Notes: generated from the sequence alone by a model not told the origin. A stretch of DNA of 64,000 bases from an uncultured Coriobacteriaceae bacterium (GCA_900544245.1 UQUH01000001.1:9339-73338); one strand, 5' to 3'. Positions 1 to 9,595 are shown, counted from the stretch's first letter. Translations and numbers: made by a program.

Positions 1-180
1 ATGGCACGCAGCTCCATGCCCGACTCGGCAGGCAGCCAGTTCTACTTCTGCCTCGGTCCCCAGCACTTCCTCGACACCGACTACACGGTCTTCGGTGACA
101 CCATCGAGGGCATTGACGTCATCGGCAAGCTTCGTGCTGGCAGCATCATCGAGAACATCACGATCGAGAACGCGGACTAG
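1..180 (+). CDS. Cyclophilin-type peptidyl-prolyl isomerase, C-terminal part
   Basis: This is the last 59 codons of a cyclophilin-family peptidyl-prolyl cis-trans isomerase; the 5' end lies outside the window. The frame is open from the first base and ends in TAG. Visible cyclophilin signatures are SQFYFCLG and the HFLDTDYTVFG stretch that forms the back of the active-site groove, followed by the short C-terminal strand. Such proteins speed proline isomerisation during folding. The ATG at position 1 is simply the window edge and should not be taken as the start. The next gene begins 33 bases downstream in the same direction and may be co-transcribed. Confidence 0.85.
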   Translation: MARSSMPDSAGSQFYFCLGPQHFLDTDYTVFGDTIEGIDVIGKLRAGSIIENITIENAD

Positions 181-213
181 TAGGCGCACGTCTACCAAAG
201 GGAGCCTTCCATC

Positions 214-1866
214 ATGAAAGTCGAGGTTTTCAAAGAGGCACAGGAGGCCTACTCGAAGGGTGACTACAAGACCGCCCTCGAGGGCTTCATCGCCTGCACG
301 CACGACGTTGCAGGTCTTGCGCCCGCCGACCTCAGCAAGTTCTATCATCTCATCGGCAATTGCTACGTGAAGAGCAACGATCCACGCTCTGCCGCTGAGT
401 ACTACCTCAAGGCGCTCACAGGCAGCCCCGAGAAGCGCAAGCCGTCGCTCTATGTCAATCTGGGCACTGCGTTGCTGGGGACGAAGGACTACGAGAACGC
501 GCTCGAGGCCTTTGGTCGCGCTCTCGACTATCCCATCTACACGACGCCCTACAAGGCGTATGCCGGCATTGGCGCCGCGCAGCTCAAGCTCGGCAACATG
601 GTTGAAGCGGGTGCCGCGTATCGCGAGGCCGCGCTTGACCCGGCCAACCCGGCCCCGGCAAAGTCCCTCGTCAACTTGGGTGTCTGCTTCATGGAACTCG
701 GACGTCCCGAGGACGCGGTTTCCGTGTACGAGACCGCCCTCGACTTCGACCTCGACGACCGCGCCCGTGCGAAGGCCTACGCGAATCTTGGTCAGGCCTA
801 TATGGCGCAGGGACGTGTGCCGCGCGCGCTCAACGCTTTCGAGAAGGCCGAGGAGATCGGCGGGGAGCTGCCCTCGCTTGCCATGCATGACTACGAGATC
901 GCCCGCACGCTCAAGGAGCGTGTCGATTCTCGTGCCCCCGGCATACTCGACACCGGCTACATTCCTCCCGTCGCGACGGACGTGAGCTCGCCGGAAGACG
1001 ACGAGGACTTCGATCCGTTCGCCCCGCGCACCGATGCGGACCAGACGGCTCCCCTGGCCACCGATCAGGAGCCGCAGGCGGATGCCGAGGAGGGGGAGAC
1101 CCTTGATCCCTCCCAGGCGCAGACGATTGCCATGGAGGCCCTGCCCGTCGAGCTCACCGACGAGGTCGACTTCGGCATGGACGAGGAAGACGAGCTCGAG
1201 GGGACTCAGGATATCGAGTTTCCCGAGGAAGGCGATCAGGCATACGATTCCGGTCTCGACGAGACTCCCTTCAACTACAACGAGCAGCCCGGTTACGAAT
1301 ACGGCGTCTCCTTCGACTTTGGCGACGAGTATGCCGATGCCCGCGAAACGGTCGATGTCATGGAATCGACGGAGATGCACATGCCCTCGCCAGAGGACAC
1401 GGCCTTCTTCGACATCAGCGAGCAGCAAATCAACAGTAACGCCCGGAAGGGCATGCGTCGTGACAGGCGTGCCCGCGGCTGCGGTCTGAAAATCGCCATC
1501 GTGTTCGTCGTCATCTGCATCCTCATCGCCGCCGCGGCATGTGTCGCCTACGTGCTTGGCTACGGTTATCCGTTGCAGGAGACGGTCACCGAGGACTTCT
1601 TCGCGGCCGTCCAGGATGACGGCGACACGAGCCAGTACTGGGCCAAGGATGTCAGCCCGAGCATGCAGCGTGCGCAGGAGGCATCGCTTACGGACCTGTC
1701 CTCGTACAGCGTCGAGGCCGTGCAGCGCAGCATGAACCAGACCGCCGTCTTCGTGAAGGCCACGCTCGCGCAAGGTGGCAACATCGACTACGAAGTCGTG
1801 TTGACGCGCGATGGCATCTCATGGGCCATCCAGTTCGTCCAGCTCTACTTCCCAAGCGAGCAGTAG
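214..1866 (+). CDS. TPR-repeat protein with a C-terminal membrane anchor
   Basis: A 550-residue protein. Residues 1-240 are tandem tetratricopeptide repeats (for example the SRAAEYYLKAL and NALEAFGRAL helices), a fold used for protein-protein contacts. Residues 245-410 are a long acidic, low-complexity linker rich in D and E. A basic stretch around 410-423 (RKGMRRDRRARG) precedes one strong transmembrane helix at about 425-448. The last 100 residues form a small domain outside the membrane with no family I recognise. The layout implies cytoplasmic TPRs, a single membrane pass and an external C-terminus. GGGAGCC upstream is the ribosome site. The partner is unknown; proximity to ndk and the mre operon gives only weak context. 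Confidence 0.75.
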   Translation: MKVEVFKEAQEAYSKGDYKTALEGFIACTHDVAGLAPADLSKFYHLIGNCYVKSNDPRSAAEYYLKALTGSPEKRKPSLYVNLGTALLGTKDYENALEAFGRALDYPIYTTPYKAYAGIGAAQLKLGNMVEAGAAYREAALDPANPAPAKSLVNLGVCFMELGRPEDAVSVYETALDFDLDDRARAKAYANLGQAYMAQGRVPRALNAFEKAEEIGGELPSLAMHDYEIARTLKERVDSRAPGILDTGYIPPVATDVSSPEDDEDFDPFAPRTDADQTAPLATDQEPQADAEEGETLDPSQAQTIAMEALPVELTDEVDFGMDEEDELEGTQDIEFPEEGDQAYDSGLDETPFNYNEQPGYEYGVSFDFGDEYADARETVDVMESTEMHMPSPEDTAFFDISEQQINSNARKGMRRDRRARGCGLKIAIVFVVICILIAAAACVAYVLGYGYPLQETVTEDFFAAVQDDGDTSQYWAKDVSPSMQRAQEASLTDLSSYSVEAVQRSMNQTAVFVKATLAQGGNIDYEVVLTRDGISWAIQFVQLYFPSEQ

Positions 1867-1926
1867 AAAAACGTCAGCAAACCCCCCAAGACGATGGGGG
1901 GGCAAAAGTGAAAGGAATGAAGCAAG

Positions 1927-2328
1927 ATGATCGAGAAGACCTACACCATGATCAAGCCGGATGGCGTTCGCAACGGGCACATCGGCGAGATAGTGAATCG
2001 CTTCGAGCGCGTGGGCCTCACCGTCGAGCGCATGGAGCTCGGCATGGTGACCGAGGAGCTCGCCAAGGCGAACTACGCCGAGCATGAGGGCAAGCCCTTC
2101 TACGATGGCCTCATTGCCTACATCACGAGCGGTCCGGTCGTGAAGATGGTCGTGAGCGGCGAGAACGCGGTCGCCACCGTGCGCAAGCTCATGGGTGCCA
2201 CCAATCCCGCGGACGCTGCCCCCGGCACCATTCGCGGTGATTTCGGCCTGACCATGGACGAAAACGTCATCCATGGCAGCGACTCCGTCGCCAGCGCCGA
2301 GCGCGAGATAGGCGTCTTCTTCGGCTAG
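1927..2328 (+). CDS. ndk: Nucleoside diphosphate kinase
   Basis: A 133-residue nucleoside diphosphate kinase, which moves the gamma phosphate of ATP onto NDPs through a phosphohistidine. The N-terminus (EKTYTMIKPDGV) is the family hallmark, and the active-site histidine is H116 in the NVIHGSDS signature. The length is close to the usual 135-145. A C6/G7 hairpin without a T-run (1882-1902) sits in the gap before the gene. GAAAGGAATGAAGC upstream serves as the ribosome site. A strong terminator follows, so ndk closes its transcript before mreB. Confidence 0.95.
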   Translation: MIEKTYTMIKPDGVRNGHIGEIVNRFERVGLTVERMELGMVTEELAKANYAEHEGKPFYDGLIAYITSGPVVKMVVSGENAVATVRKLMGATNPADAAPGTIRGDFGLTMDENVIHGSDSVASAEREIGVFFG

Positions 2329-2338
2329 GAGATTATCC

Positions 2339-2380
2339 GGACGGGGCCCGTCTGCAAAAGGCGGGTCCCGTCCGTCTTTT
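2339..2380 (+). terminator. Rho-independent terminator after ndk
   Basis: The arm starting GGACGGGGCCCG pairs with CGGGTCCCGTCC across a short A-rich loop, and GTCTTTTG follows. It separates ndk from the cell-shape operon. Confidence 0.8.
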
Positions 2381-2512
2381 GTATCGTCACGCGGACGTGG
2401 CCAGTTATGTGGAATAGGTTCAGATTTCGCGACATCTGCAATCGAAAATCCGAGCCATGATACACTTTCATGCCACGCTTCAAATATGAACCAGATAAAG
2501 TAAGGAGCGACT

Positions 2513-3553
2513 ATGTCGCTGACAGACAGACTCTTCGGCAACTTCGGTAGCGATATGGCTATCGACCTTGGTACGGCCAACACGCTCGTGTCCGTCCGGG
2601 GCCAGGGCATTGTCATCAACGAGCCTTCGGTGGTCGCCATCGAAAAGCAGGACCAGCGCGTCCTCGCCGTCGGTGCCGACGCCAAGGAGATGCTCGGCCG
2701 CACACCGGGCAGCATCATCGCCATGCGCCCGCTTAAGGACGGCGTCATCGCCGATTTCGACGTGACCGAGGCCATGCTCCGTTACTTCATCTCGCGCGCG
2801 CAGGGTAAGCGCATGCCCTGGCATCCCAAGCCGCGCGTCGTCGTGTGCGTTCCCAGCGGCGTCACCTCCGTCGAGAAGCGCGCCGTCTTCGAGGCGACCA
2901 TCACCGCCGGCGCGCGCCAGGCATTCCTCATCGAGGAGCCCATGGCCGCCGCCATTGGCGCCGGCCTGCCCGTCGACAGCCCGACCGGCTCCATGGTCGT
3001 CGACATCGGTGGCGGTACGACCGAGGTCGCCGTGATCAGCATGGGCGGCATCGTCAACGCGACGTCCATCCGCATCGCGGGCGATGCGTTCGACGCGGCC
3101 GTCGTCCAGTACGCCAAGACCCACTACAACATCGCCATCGGCGAGCGTACGGCAGAGGAAATCAAGATCACCATCGGCTCGGCGGCGCCGCTCGTCGAGG
3201 AAGTCGATGTTGAGGTGCGCGGACGCGACCTCCTCTCGGGGCTGCCGCGCACCGTGCGAATCGAAAGCGAAGACGTGCGAGAGGCTCTCGAGGAGCCCAT
3301 TGCCAAGATGATCCAGGCGGTCAAGGACACGCTCGACGAGACCCCGCCCGACCTGGCAAGCGACCTCATGGAATACGGCATCACGCTCACGGGCGGCGGT
3401 GGCATGCTGCGCGGACTCGACGAGCGCCTGCGTGCCGAAATCGGCGTTCCCGTCCACGTATCCGAAACGGCCCTCATCAACGTCGTCGAGGGTTGCGCCA
3501 TGGTGCTCGAGGTCCCTGATTTCCTCTCGCAGTCATACATGCAACAGAGGTAG
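2513..3553 (+). CDS. mreB: Rod-shape actin homologue MreB
   Basis: A 346-residue MreB, the bacterial actin that organises lateral wall synthesis under the membrane. The phosphate-1 motif (AIDLGTANTLV) is near residue 15 and the phosphate-2 motif (VVDIGGGTTEVAV) near residue 162; the adenosine motif TGGGGMLRG is near the C-terminus. AAGGAG sits seven bases before the ATG. It is the first gene of a tightly spaced elongasome operon. A possible promoter lies just upstream, around CTGCAA and the GATACACT stretch near 2435-2470, but it is weak. Nothing appears truncated. Confidence 0.95.
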   Translation: MSLTDRLFGNFGSDMAIDLGTANTLVSVRGQGIVINEPSVVAIEKQDQRVLAVGADAKEMLGRTPGSIIAMRPLKDGVIADFDVTEAMLRYFISRAQGKRMPWHPKPRVVVCVPSGVTSVEKRAVFEATITAGARQAFLIEEPMAAAIGAGLPVDSPTGSMVVDIGGGTTEVAVISMGGIVNATSIRIAGDAFDAAVVQYAKTHYNIAIGERTAEEIKITIGSAAPLVEEVDVEVRGRDLLSGLPRTVRIESEDVREALEEPIAKMIQAVKDTLDETPPDLASDLMEYGITLTGGGGMLRGLDERLRAEIGVPVHVSETALINVVEGCAMVLEVPDFLSQSYMQQR

Positions 3554-3559
3554 CGCTTC

Positions 3560-4663
3560 ATGCCAGGACTCTCGTTTGGCAAACAGAGTCAGAACAGACG
3601 CTCGGGCCTTTGGTGGGTCCCGATTGTTCTGATTGTCATATCCGTCATGCTCATTACGCTCTGCGTGCGTTTTGGGAACTCGGGCCCCTTCGCGGTCGCA
3701 CGTGGCGTCGTGCAGACGGTGACCAAGCCCGTCGAGCGGGTCTGCTCGCTCGTGTCGACGCCGTTCTCCAACATAGGGGCCATTGACGTCGACGAGGAAG
3801 TCGCCCGCCTCAAGGAGGAGAACAGCCAGCTGCGCACGCTCGTCGCGGAGCTCGAGGAGTATCGCCAGCAAGACCAGCGTCTCACCGCGATGATGCAGTT
3901 CGCGGACATCTACGGCCTGGAGACGCTGAGCGCGGAGGTCGTTTCCACGACCACCGGCTGGGATCGCACGGCAACTATCAACAAGGGGTCGCGCGATGGC
4001 GTGCGGGTCGGCATGGCCGTCATGAGCACCTGCGGGCTCTACGGGCAGGTCGAATCGGTGACCGACGCCTCGAGCGTCGTGCGTCTCATCAACGACGCGA
4101 ATTCCTCCGTCGCCGCCATGGTGCAGAACTCCCGTGCGCATGGCATCTTGCATGGCGCCTATGACGGAACCCTCACGCTCGAATACGTGCCGATTGACAT
4201 GACCGTGGGCGAGGGTGACATCGTCATCGCATCGGGAAGCGGTGGCGTCTACCCGCGCGGCATAGTCATCGGTACCGTGCGCACCATCGAGACGGATTCC
4301 TCGAAGCTGTATCATCGAATCATCGTCGAGCCCCTCTTCAATATCGAGTCCTGCGAGGAGGTGCTCGTCTTGACCGGTAACGAGACCGAGACCGAGCGCA
4401 TCCTCAACGAGGAGCTCCTGCAGACCATCATCGACTCGGCCAATTCGGTGAACGCCTCTTCCGCTCAAGTCGGCGCGGTCGCCAAGGCCCTGCTCAACGA
4501 GGCAAACGAGGCGTACCGCGCCGCCGAGGAGCAGCGCCAGGCCGCCGAACGCGCCGCGCGGGAACAGAGCGCGGGCAATGGGGCCCAGGGTGCCTCGGGT
4601 TCCGGATCAGGTGGCGAAACGGGCTCCGGGTCCGGCACGAGCGGAGGTGGCGCGAATGAGTAA
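3560..4663 (+). CDS. mreC: Rod-shape protein MreC
   Basis: A 367-residue MreC, the bitopic elongasome scaffold. The order is a short cytoplasmic N-terminus, one transmembrane helix (about residues 18-36), a coiled coil (about 75-105, LKEENSQLRTLVAELEEY), then the double beta-barrel (about 115-275). An extra C-terminal tail of about 75 residues is A/E/R-rich and then G/S-rich, longer than in most MreC proteins. The N-terminus MPGLSFGK is almost the same as that of RodA in this operon (MPQLSFGK). Six bases separate it from mreB, and its end overlaps mreD by 8 bases. Confidence 0.92.
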   Translation: MPGLSFGKQSQNRRSGLWWVPIVLIVISVMLITLCVRFGNSGPFAVARGVVQTVTKPVERVCSLVSTPFSNIGAIDVDEEVARLKEENSQLRTLVAELEEYRQQDQRLTAMMQFADIYGLETLSAEVVSTTTGWDRTATINKGSRDGVRVGMAVMSTCGLYGQVESVTDASSVVRLINDANSSVAAMVQNSRAHGILHGAYDGTLTLEYVPIDMTVGEGDIVIASGSGGVYPRGIVIGTVRTIETDSSKLYHRIIVEPLFNIESCEEVLVLTGNETETERILNEELLQTIIDSANSVNASSAQVGAVAKALLNEANEAYRAAEEQRQAAERAAREQSAGNGAQGASGSGSGGETGSGSGTSGGGANE

Positions 4664-5222
4664 GCAGGTCGTATACGCCATCACCATCGTCTTGTGCATC
4701 CTACTGCAGGCGGGCATCTCCCCTGCCATCGCCATCATGGGCTGTTCGCCCAACTTCCTGCTTATTCCCGTCTTGCTGATCAGCATGCGCTCGGGAACGG
4801 GGATGGGGAGCATCGCCGGATTTCTGCTCGGGCTCCTGTACGATCTGATGGGCAGCGGGACGATCGGCTGCATGGCCCTCGTGTTCACGCTCATCGCCTT
4901 CATCGTGGGTGTCGCGGGCGAGAGCATGGACCTACTCACTCCCGTCGCGACGATCATCGTCGCCGCGCTCTCATCGCTCATCCTCGAGGTCGGCTACGGC
5001 ATCGCCGCGATTCTCACGTCCTCGGAAGGCGGCGGCGTGATGTCGACGATGCTCAGCTACTCGCTTCCCTCAGCTCTGTACACGGCCGTTTTCGCCGTGA
5101 TCGCGCTCGTCACCATCAGCCTGGTGATTGCCGATGACAACGCGGGAATGCCCACTCATCTGGGAGAGCGTCGCGATGGCGGCATGCGCGGCGGTCCACG
5201 CATGAAGTCGCGACTCAAGTAG
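4656..5222 (+). CDS. mreD: Rod-shape membrane protein MreD
   Basis: A 188-residue integral membrane protein with about five hydrophobic helices, matching MreD in size and place. The open frame extends further upstream, but MSKQVVYAITIVLCILLQAG gives a normal MreD N-terminus. Its ATG overlaps the last codons of mreC, as expected for translational coupling. The C-terminus is a basic, glycine-rich cytoplasmic tail. Sequence conservation in this family is low, so the call leans on topology and operon position. Confidence 0.85.
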   Translation: MSKQVVYAITIVLCILLQAGISPAIAIMGCSPNFLLIPVLLISMRSGTGMGSIAGFLLGLLYDLMGSGTIGCMALVFTLIAFIVGVAGESMDLLTPVATIIVAALSSLILEVGYGIAAILTSSEGGGVMSTMLSYSLPSALYTAVFAVIALVTISLVIADDNAGMPTHLGERRDGGMRGGPRMKSRLK

Positions 5223-5234
5223 GGAGATGAGTGC

Positions 5235-7274
5235 ATGACGGCAGCAATCTTTGCGGCAATCAGCGTTCTTCTCATAGTCGTGGCCATCGCCATCATCGTC
5301 GTCGTCGTGCGATCGGGCCGCCGCCGGCCCACGCGCATCCCAATCGACACGCGTAGCGCTTCCGAACTCGCCATGAGCACCGAGGCCCATGGCGGGCCCG
5401 GCGGCGATTCCCAGGGCCCGACGCGTCGTCGCTTCTTCGGCTTCGTCGCCGTCATCGGCGCGTGCATCGGCGCGCTCATCGTCAAGCTGTGGTCGATGCA
5501 GGTCATCTCCGGTGCCGAGTACACGGCCAAGGCAGAGGGCAACCGCATCAACGAGTACACGACCATTGCGCCACGCGGACGCATCTTCGATCGCAACGGC
5601 GTGGAGCTCGTGGGAAACCGTTCGACCTTCGCCGTGCTCGCGAGTGCCGACGTCCAAAACGACCAGCTGGTGTTGAAACGCCTCTCCGATGTCCTGGGCA
5701 TTCCGTACGAGACCATCTCGTCGCTTGCCGCCTCGCAGACGCAGGGGGCGCAGGCCGACCGCGTTATCGCCCTCGATGTCGATGACCGCGCAGTCGCATA
5801 CATCTCGGAGCATCCCAACGCGTTTCCCGGCGTGCGGATCGAAAGCCGCACCGTGCGCACCTACCCCAATGACGACCTGGCGGCGCATGTACTCGGCTAT
5901 ACGGGCACGATTTCGCAGGAAGAGCTCAAGCGGGAGGCAAACGGCATTACCTACGAGTCGGGCGATATCGTCGGCAAGGATGGCGTGGAGCAGGCCTTCG
6001 AATCGTACCTGCAAGGCGATCGCGGCATCAAACGCGTCGAGGTCAACGCGGCCGGCGAGGTCGTGAACGCCGTCGATTCTGTCGAGCCCGTCCAGGGAAA
6101 CGACATCCGCATAACCATCGACGCCAACGTCCAAAAAGTCGCCGAGGAGGCATTGCGGCGCGCGTTCGCCGATGCGGCGATGTCGGGCCACGATGGTGCC
6201 CGTTCCGGCGCCATCGTCTGCATGAATTGCAATACCGGCGAGGTCATCGCCATGGCATCGGCCCCCTCGTACAATCCGAGCCAGTTCATCGGAGGCATCT
6301 CGTCCGACGTCTGGGAGGAAATGACGAGCGAGGATTCCGCCTATCCGCTCTCGAATCGCTGCATCGCCGGTCTGTATCCGGCTGCATCAACCTTCAAGGG
6401 CTTCACGGGTCTGGCGGGGTTGGAATACGGCTTCGTCACCGACAGCTCGACGTGGGAATGCGAGGGCACGTGGACGGGGTTCGGCGAGGAATGGCCGCAG
6501 AAGTGCTGGAAGACGGAGGGCCACGGATCGATTGGCTTCCATAACGGCATCGTCGAAAGCTGCGACGTCGTCTTCTACGAAATCGCCAAGAACTTCTACC
6601 AGTACAACGAAAGCGAGACGGCGCTCCAAGACTATCTCAAGACCTGGGGCTTTGGTTCCAAGACGGGCATCGAGCTCTCCGGCGAGTCGGAGGGACGCGT
6701 GCCCACGCCCGAGTGGAAGAAGAAGTTCAATCGCGACGCACCCGAAAGCCAGGCGTGGTTGCCGGGTGACCTCTCGAACCTCATCATCGGCCAGGGCGAC
6801 CTGCTCGTGACGCCGCTGCAGATATGCTGCGGATACGCGGGGCTCGCCACCGGCCGCGTCCCCAAGCCCGTGCTGCTGCATTCCGTCATTTCCACCGACG
6901 GCACCATGACGGCAGTGGACGGGGCTCGCTACCAGGGCAGCATAGTCCAGCCCGAATTCGACCAGAAGAACATCGACATCATGCGCAGCGGATTTCGCGG
7001 CGTCGTCGAGGATGGCTCGGTATCGGGCGTTTTCGAGGATATGGGCATCGCGACTTCGGGTAAGACGGGCACCGGCGAGGTCGCCGGCAAGGACGACTAT
7101 GGTTGGTATGTTGGCTATGGTCCGACGGAAGCGCCCGAATACGTATGCGTCTGCTGCATCGAGGAAGGCGGATCCGGCGCCCTGTGCGCCGCCCCCGCCG
7201 TGCGCTCGGTGCTCGCCGCCGCCTTTGGCCTGTCCGCCGAGCACGTTTCCGGTTCCGCGATCGAGGAGCGCTGA
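5235..7274 (+). CDS. mrdA: Penicillin-binding protein 2 (elongasome transpeptidase)
   Basis: A 679-residue class B PBP that cross-links peptidoglycan with RodA. The PBP dimerisation domain begins after APRGRIFDRNG (about residue 113). The transpeptidase domain carries the active-site serine S385 in ASTFK, a second motif SCD in the VESCDVVF stretch, and K610 in the KTGTG box. Odd point: there are two hydrophobic segments, at residues 4-25 and 65-86, where class B PBPs normally have one. The upstream ATG has AGGGAG in front and lies 12 bases from mreD, so I keep it; starting at M48 would give the usual single anchor. RodA follows 7 bases later. Confidence 0.92.
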   Translation: MTAAIFAAISVLLIVVAIAIIVVVVRSGRRRPTRIPIDTRSASELAMSTEAHGGPGGDSQGPTRRRFFGFVAVIGACIGALIVKLWSMQVISGAEYTAKAEGNRINEYTTIAPRGRIFDRNGVELVGNRSTFAVLASADVQNDQLVLKRLSDVLGIPYETISSLAASQTQGAQADRVIALDVDDRAVAYISEHPNAFPGVRIESRTVRTYPNDDLAAHVLGYTGTISQEELKREANGITYESGDIVGKDGVEQAFESYLQGDRGIKRVEVNAAGEVVNAVDSVEPVQGNDIRITIDANVQKVAEEALRRAFADAAMSGHDGARSGAIVCMNCNTGEVIAMASAPSYNPSQFIGGISSDVWEEMTSEDSAYPLSNRCIAGLYPAASTFKGFTGLAGLEYGFVTDSSTWECEGTWTGFGEEWPQKCWKTEGHGSIGFHNGIVESCDVVFYEIAKNFYQYNESETALQDYLKTWGFGSKTGIELSGESEGRVPTPEWKKKFNRDAPESQAWLPGDLSNLIIGQGDLLVTPLQICCGYAGLATGRVPKPVLLHSVISTDGTMTAVDGARYQGSIVQPEFDQKNIDIMRSGFRGVVEDGSVSGVFEDMGIATSGKTGTGEVAGKDDYGWYVGYGPTEAPEYVCVCCIEEGGSGALCAAPAVRSVLAAAFGLSAEHVSGSAIEER

Positions 7275-7281
7275 TACGGGC

Positions 7282-8493
7282 ATGCCGCAGCTTTCGTTCG
7301 GGAAATCCCCCAAGGTCCACGCGCGTACCGCATCGGCCAGCTTGGCCGGTTCGGGCGAGAAGCGCTCGTTTTCGATTCCGGCCAACATCATCTTGCTCGT
7401 CCTGGTCGTGCTCATCTTGATCTGCGGCCTCGTCACGTTGTATGCGGTGACGAGGACCGAGACGGAGTATTCGATAACGCGCCAGATCGTCGGCGTCGCG
7501 ATTGGCGTCGTCGTCATGGTGGGCGTTTGGCTTTTCGACTACCGTCGTCTGGCCAATCTCGTCATCCCCCTCATCGTCCTCGATGCCGTCCTCATCTTGC
7601 TGCCGATGGTTCCCGGCCTCGGATACGAGGTCAATGGCGCGACCTCGTGGATTAGGGTCGGCTCCCTGTCCTTCCAGCCCTCCGAGCTCGCCAAACCGGT
7701 GACCATCTTGGCGATTGGCGCGGCGACGGCACAGTACCAGGGGTCGATCACGAGGGGCATCGACTTCCTGAAGTTGCTCGGCATCCTGCTCATTCCCTTC
7801 GTCTTACTCATGCGCGAGGACCTGGGCACGGCACTCGTCATCCTCATCGTCGGGTTCTGCATTCTGCTCATCGGCGGCGTCGCGCGTCGCTGGCTCATCA
7901 TCTCGGTCGTCACGGCAGTGGTCGGCGTAGCGGGCCTGCTTGGCCTCAATGGCGTCGTCAACGATTGGACCGGCGGAGACGTCCAGCTCATCAGGCAGTA
8001 CCAGATGAGCCGCCTGCTCGTCTTCATCGATCCCGACAATCCCGAATATGCCGACGATGCCTACAACCTCAACCAGGCCAAGATCGCTGTCGGAAGCGGC
8101 GAGCTCGTCGGAAAGGGCTGGGGTAACGCGACGCAATCGTCGGGCGGCTTCCTGCCCGAGTCGGCGACGGACTTCATCTTCTGCGTCTTCGCCGAGCAAT
8201 TTGGCTTCGTGGGGGCGTTCATATTGCTTGTCCTGTACCTTGCGCTGCTCATGACGGCGCTCGGCATAGGACTTTCGTCATCCGATTTGTTCGGCTCGCT
8301 CATCGCAGCTGGTATCATGGCGATGTGGCTGTTCCAGATTGTCGAAAACATCGGCATGGACTTGGGGCTCATGCCCATCACGGGCATTCCCCTGCCGTTC
8401 ATGAGCTACGGCTCGTCGTTCATGTTCACGAACTTCATATGCGTCGGGCTGCTCTTGTCGGTCTGGTCGCGGCGCAACGATGCGATAGGGTAG
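7282..8493 (+). CDS. rodA: SEDS glycosyltransferase RodA
   Basis: A 403-residue polytopic SEDS protein, the lipid II polymerase of the elongation machine. There are about ten transmembrane helices. Family hallmarks include REDLGTALVI, the large extracellular loop near WGNATQSSGGFLPESATDFIFCV, and the C-terminal TGIPLPFMSYGSS motif. The open frame runs back into mrdA, but the ATG at 7282, 7 bases past the mrdA stop, gives a normal N-terminus. The first eight residues, MPQLSFGK, nearly copy those of MreC, suggesting a shared cytoplasmic docking sequence. Confidence 0.92.
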   Translation: MPQLSFGKSPKVHARTASASLAGSGEKRSFSIPANIILLVLVVLILICGLVTLYAVTRTETEYSITRQIVGVAIGVVVMVGVWLFDYRRLANLVIPLIVLDAVLILLPMVPGLGYEVNGATSWIRVGSLSFQPSELAKPVTILAIGAATAQYQGSITRGIDFLKLLGILLIPFVLLMREDLGTALVILIVGFCILLIGGVARRWLIISVVTAVVGVAGLLGLNGVVNDWTGGDVQLIRQYQMSRLLVFIDPDNPEYADDAYNLNQAKIAVGSGELVGKGWGNATQSSGGFLPESATDFIFCVFAEQFGFVGAFILLVLYLALLMTALGIGLSSSDLFGSLIAAGIMAMWLFQIVENIGMDLGLMPITGIPLPFMSYGSSFMFTNFICVGLLLSVWSRRNDAIG

Positions 8494-8515
8494 AAAGAGG
8501 AAGGTCGGACACGCT

Positions 8516-9538
8516 ATGCCGAGCATGCCAATTGACGTAAGCAAGCTGTTGAGCGCAATCACGAACATCGGGCAGCAGCGCGACATGCCCTCGCGCGTCG
8601 AGCTCGTCTTCGACCCGACGGCAAGCGACGCTCTCGTCGACAAGGTGATCGACGCCTTTGTGGACGTCTCGTCCAACGCCCACGTCACGGACACCGTCCT
8701 TTCCGAGAAGGTCCCCGCCTTGTCCAAGGATACCGACCTCGTCGTCATCGTCGGCGGCGATTCGCTGCTCCTGGGCGATGTCGCGCACGCCGCAGAGGAA
8801 ATCGGCGTTCCCGCGGTTGTCGTCATCGAGCGTGGCAAGACCTATTTCGCCAATGACAGAGGGTCCGCGCAGGCCTACGCCGACATGACCCTCGCGGCCA
8901 ATTCCGCTCCCACCTTGACCGGCACCGCCCAGGCGCCTGGCGTGGGCAGGGGCATCGATCTCGAAGACCTCGTCGATATCGAACTCGACGGCGATGTCCC
9001 CCGTCCGCTCGAGCAGCTCGGAACGTGGGTCGTCCAGAACGTGCCCGACAAGCGCCTGTCGCTCGCCCGCGCGTTCCCGTTCATGCGCCATCCGCTTGCC
9101 GTCGAGCTCGCCAAGCAGACGACCATCCAGAACGGTGCCATCGGCCTCGTGTTTTTCGTGCCGGGAGCGGACATGCCGCTCATCGCCCTCAACCAGGCCA
9201 AGATGGTGCTCCAGATCGCGGCCGTTTACGGCAAGGAGATGAACAGGGACCGCATTGGCGAGATTCTGGCTGTGATGGCGGGCGGCTTTGGCTGCCGTGC
9301 GGTGGCACGCCAGCTCGTCGCCCGTGCCCCCGTGCTGGGCTGGGCCATCAAGCCGGCCGTTGCCGCATCGGGGACGATGGCGATGGCCATCGCCGCGATC
9401 GAGTACTACGAGGAGCACGGCAGGCTGCACGGTCTGTCAGAAGTCGCGGCCAAGGCCGCGGAGAAGGCGGCTCCCATCGTCGACAAGGGCGCCGATCTGG
9501 TCGGCACCGTCGTGAGTGACGCGACCGCGCGCATCTAG
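8516..9538 (+). CDS. DUF697-like membrane-associated protein in the elongasome operon
   Basis: A 340-residue protein. Residues 1-110 form an alpha/beta domain with a Rossmann-like DLVVIVGGDSLLLG segment. Residues 195-300 match the DUF697 pattern, with FFVPGADMPLIALNQ, helices rich in A and G, and a glycine-rich hydrophobic patch (AVMAGGFGCRAVARQ). In other proteins DUF697 follows GTPase domains; here no P-loop is visible. A charged helical tail of about 40 residues ends the protein. It begins 22 bases after rodA behind GAAAGAGGAAGG, so it is likely co-transcribed with the cell-shape genes. Its function is not known. Confidence 0.7.
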   Translation: MPSMPIDVSKLLSAITNIGQQRDMPSRVELVFDPTASDALVDKVIDAFVDVSSNAHVTDTVLSEKVPALSKDTDLVVIVGGDSLLLGDVAHAAEEIGVPAVVVIERGKTYFANDRGSAQAYADMTLAANSAPTLTGTAQAPGVGRGIDLEDLVDIELDGDVPRPLEQLGTWVVQNVPDKRLSLARAFPFMRHPLAVELAKQTTIQNGAIGLVFFVPGADMPLIALNQAKMVLQIAAVYGKEMNRDRIGEILAVMAGGFGCRAVARQLVARAPVLGWAIKPAVAASGTMAMAIAAIEYYEEHGRLHGLSEVAAKAAEKAAPIVDKGADLVGTVVSDATARI

Positions 9539-9595
9539 ACGTTGCGGTACGACGCTTCGCATCGTTCGCAGAGCTGATCTGATAGGGGAGATCGC

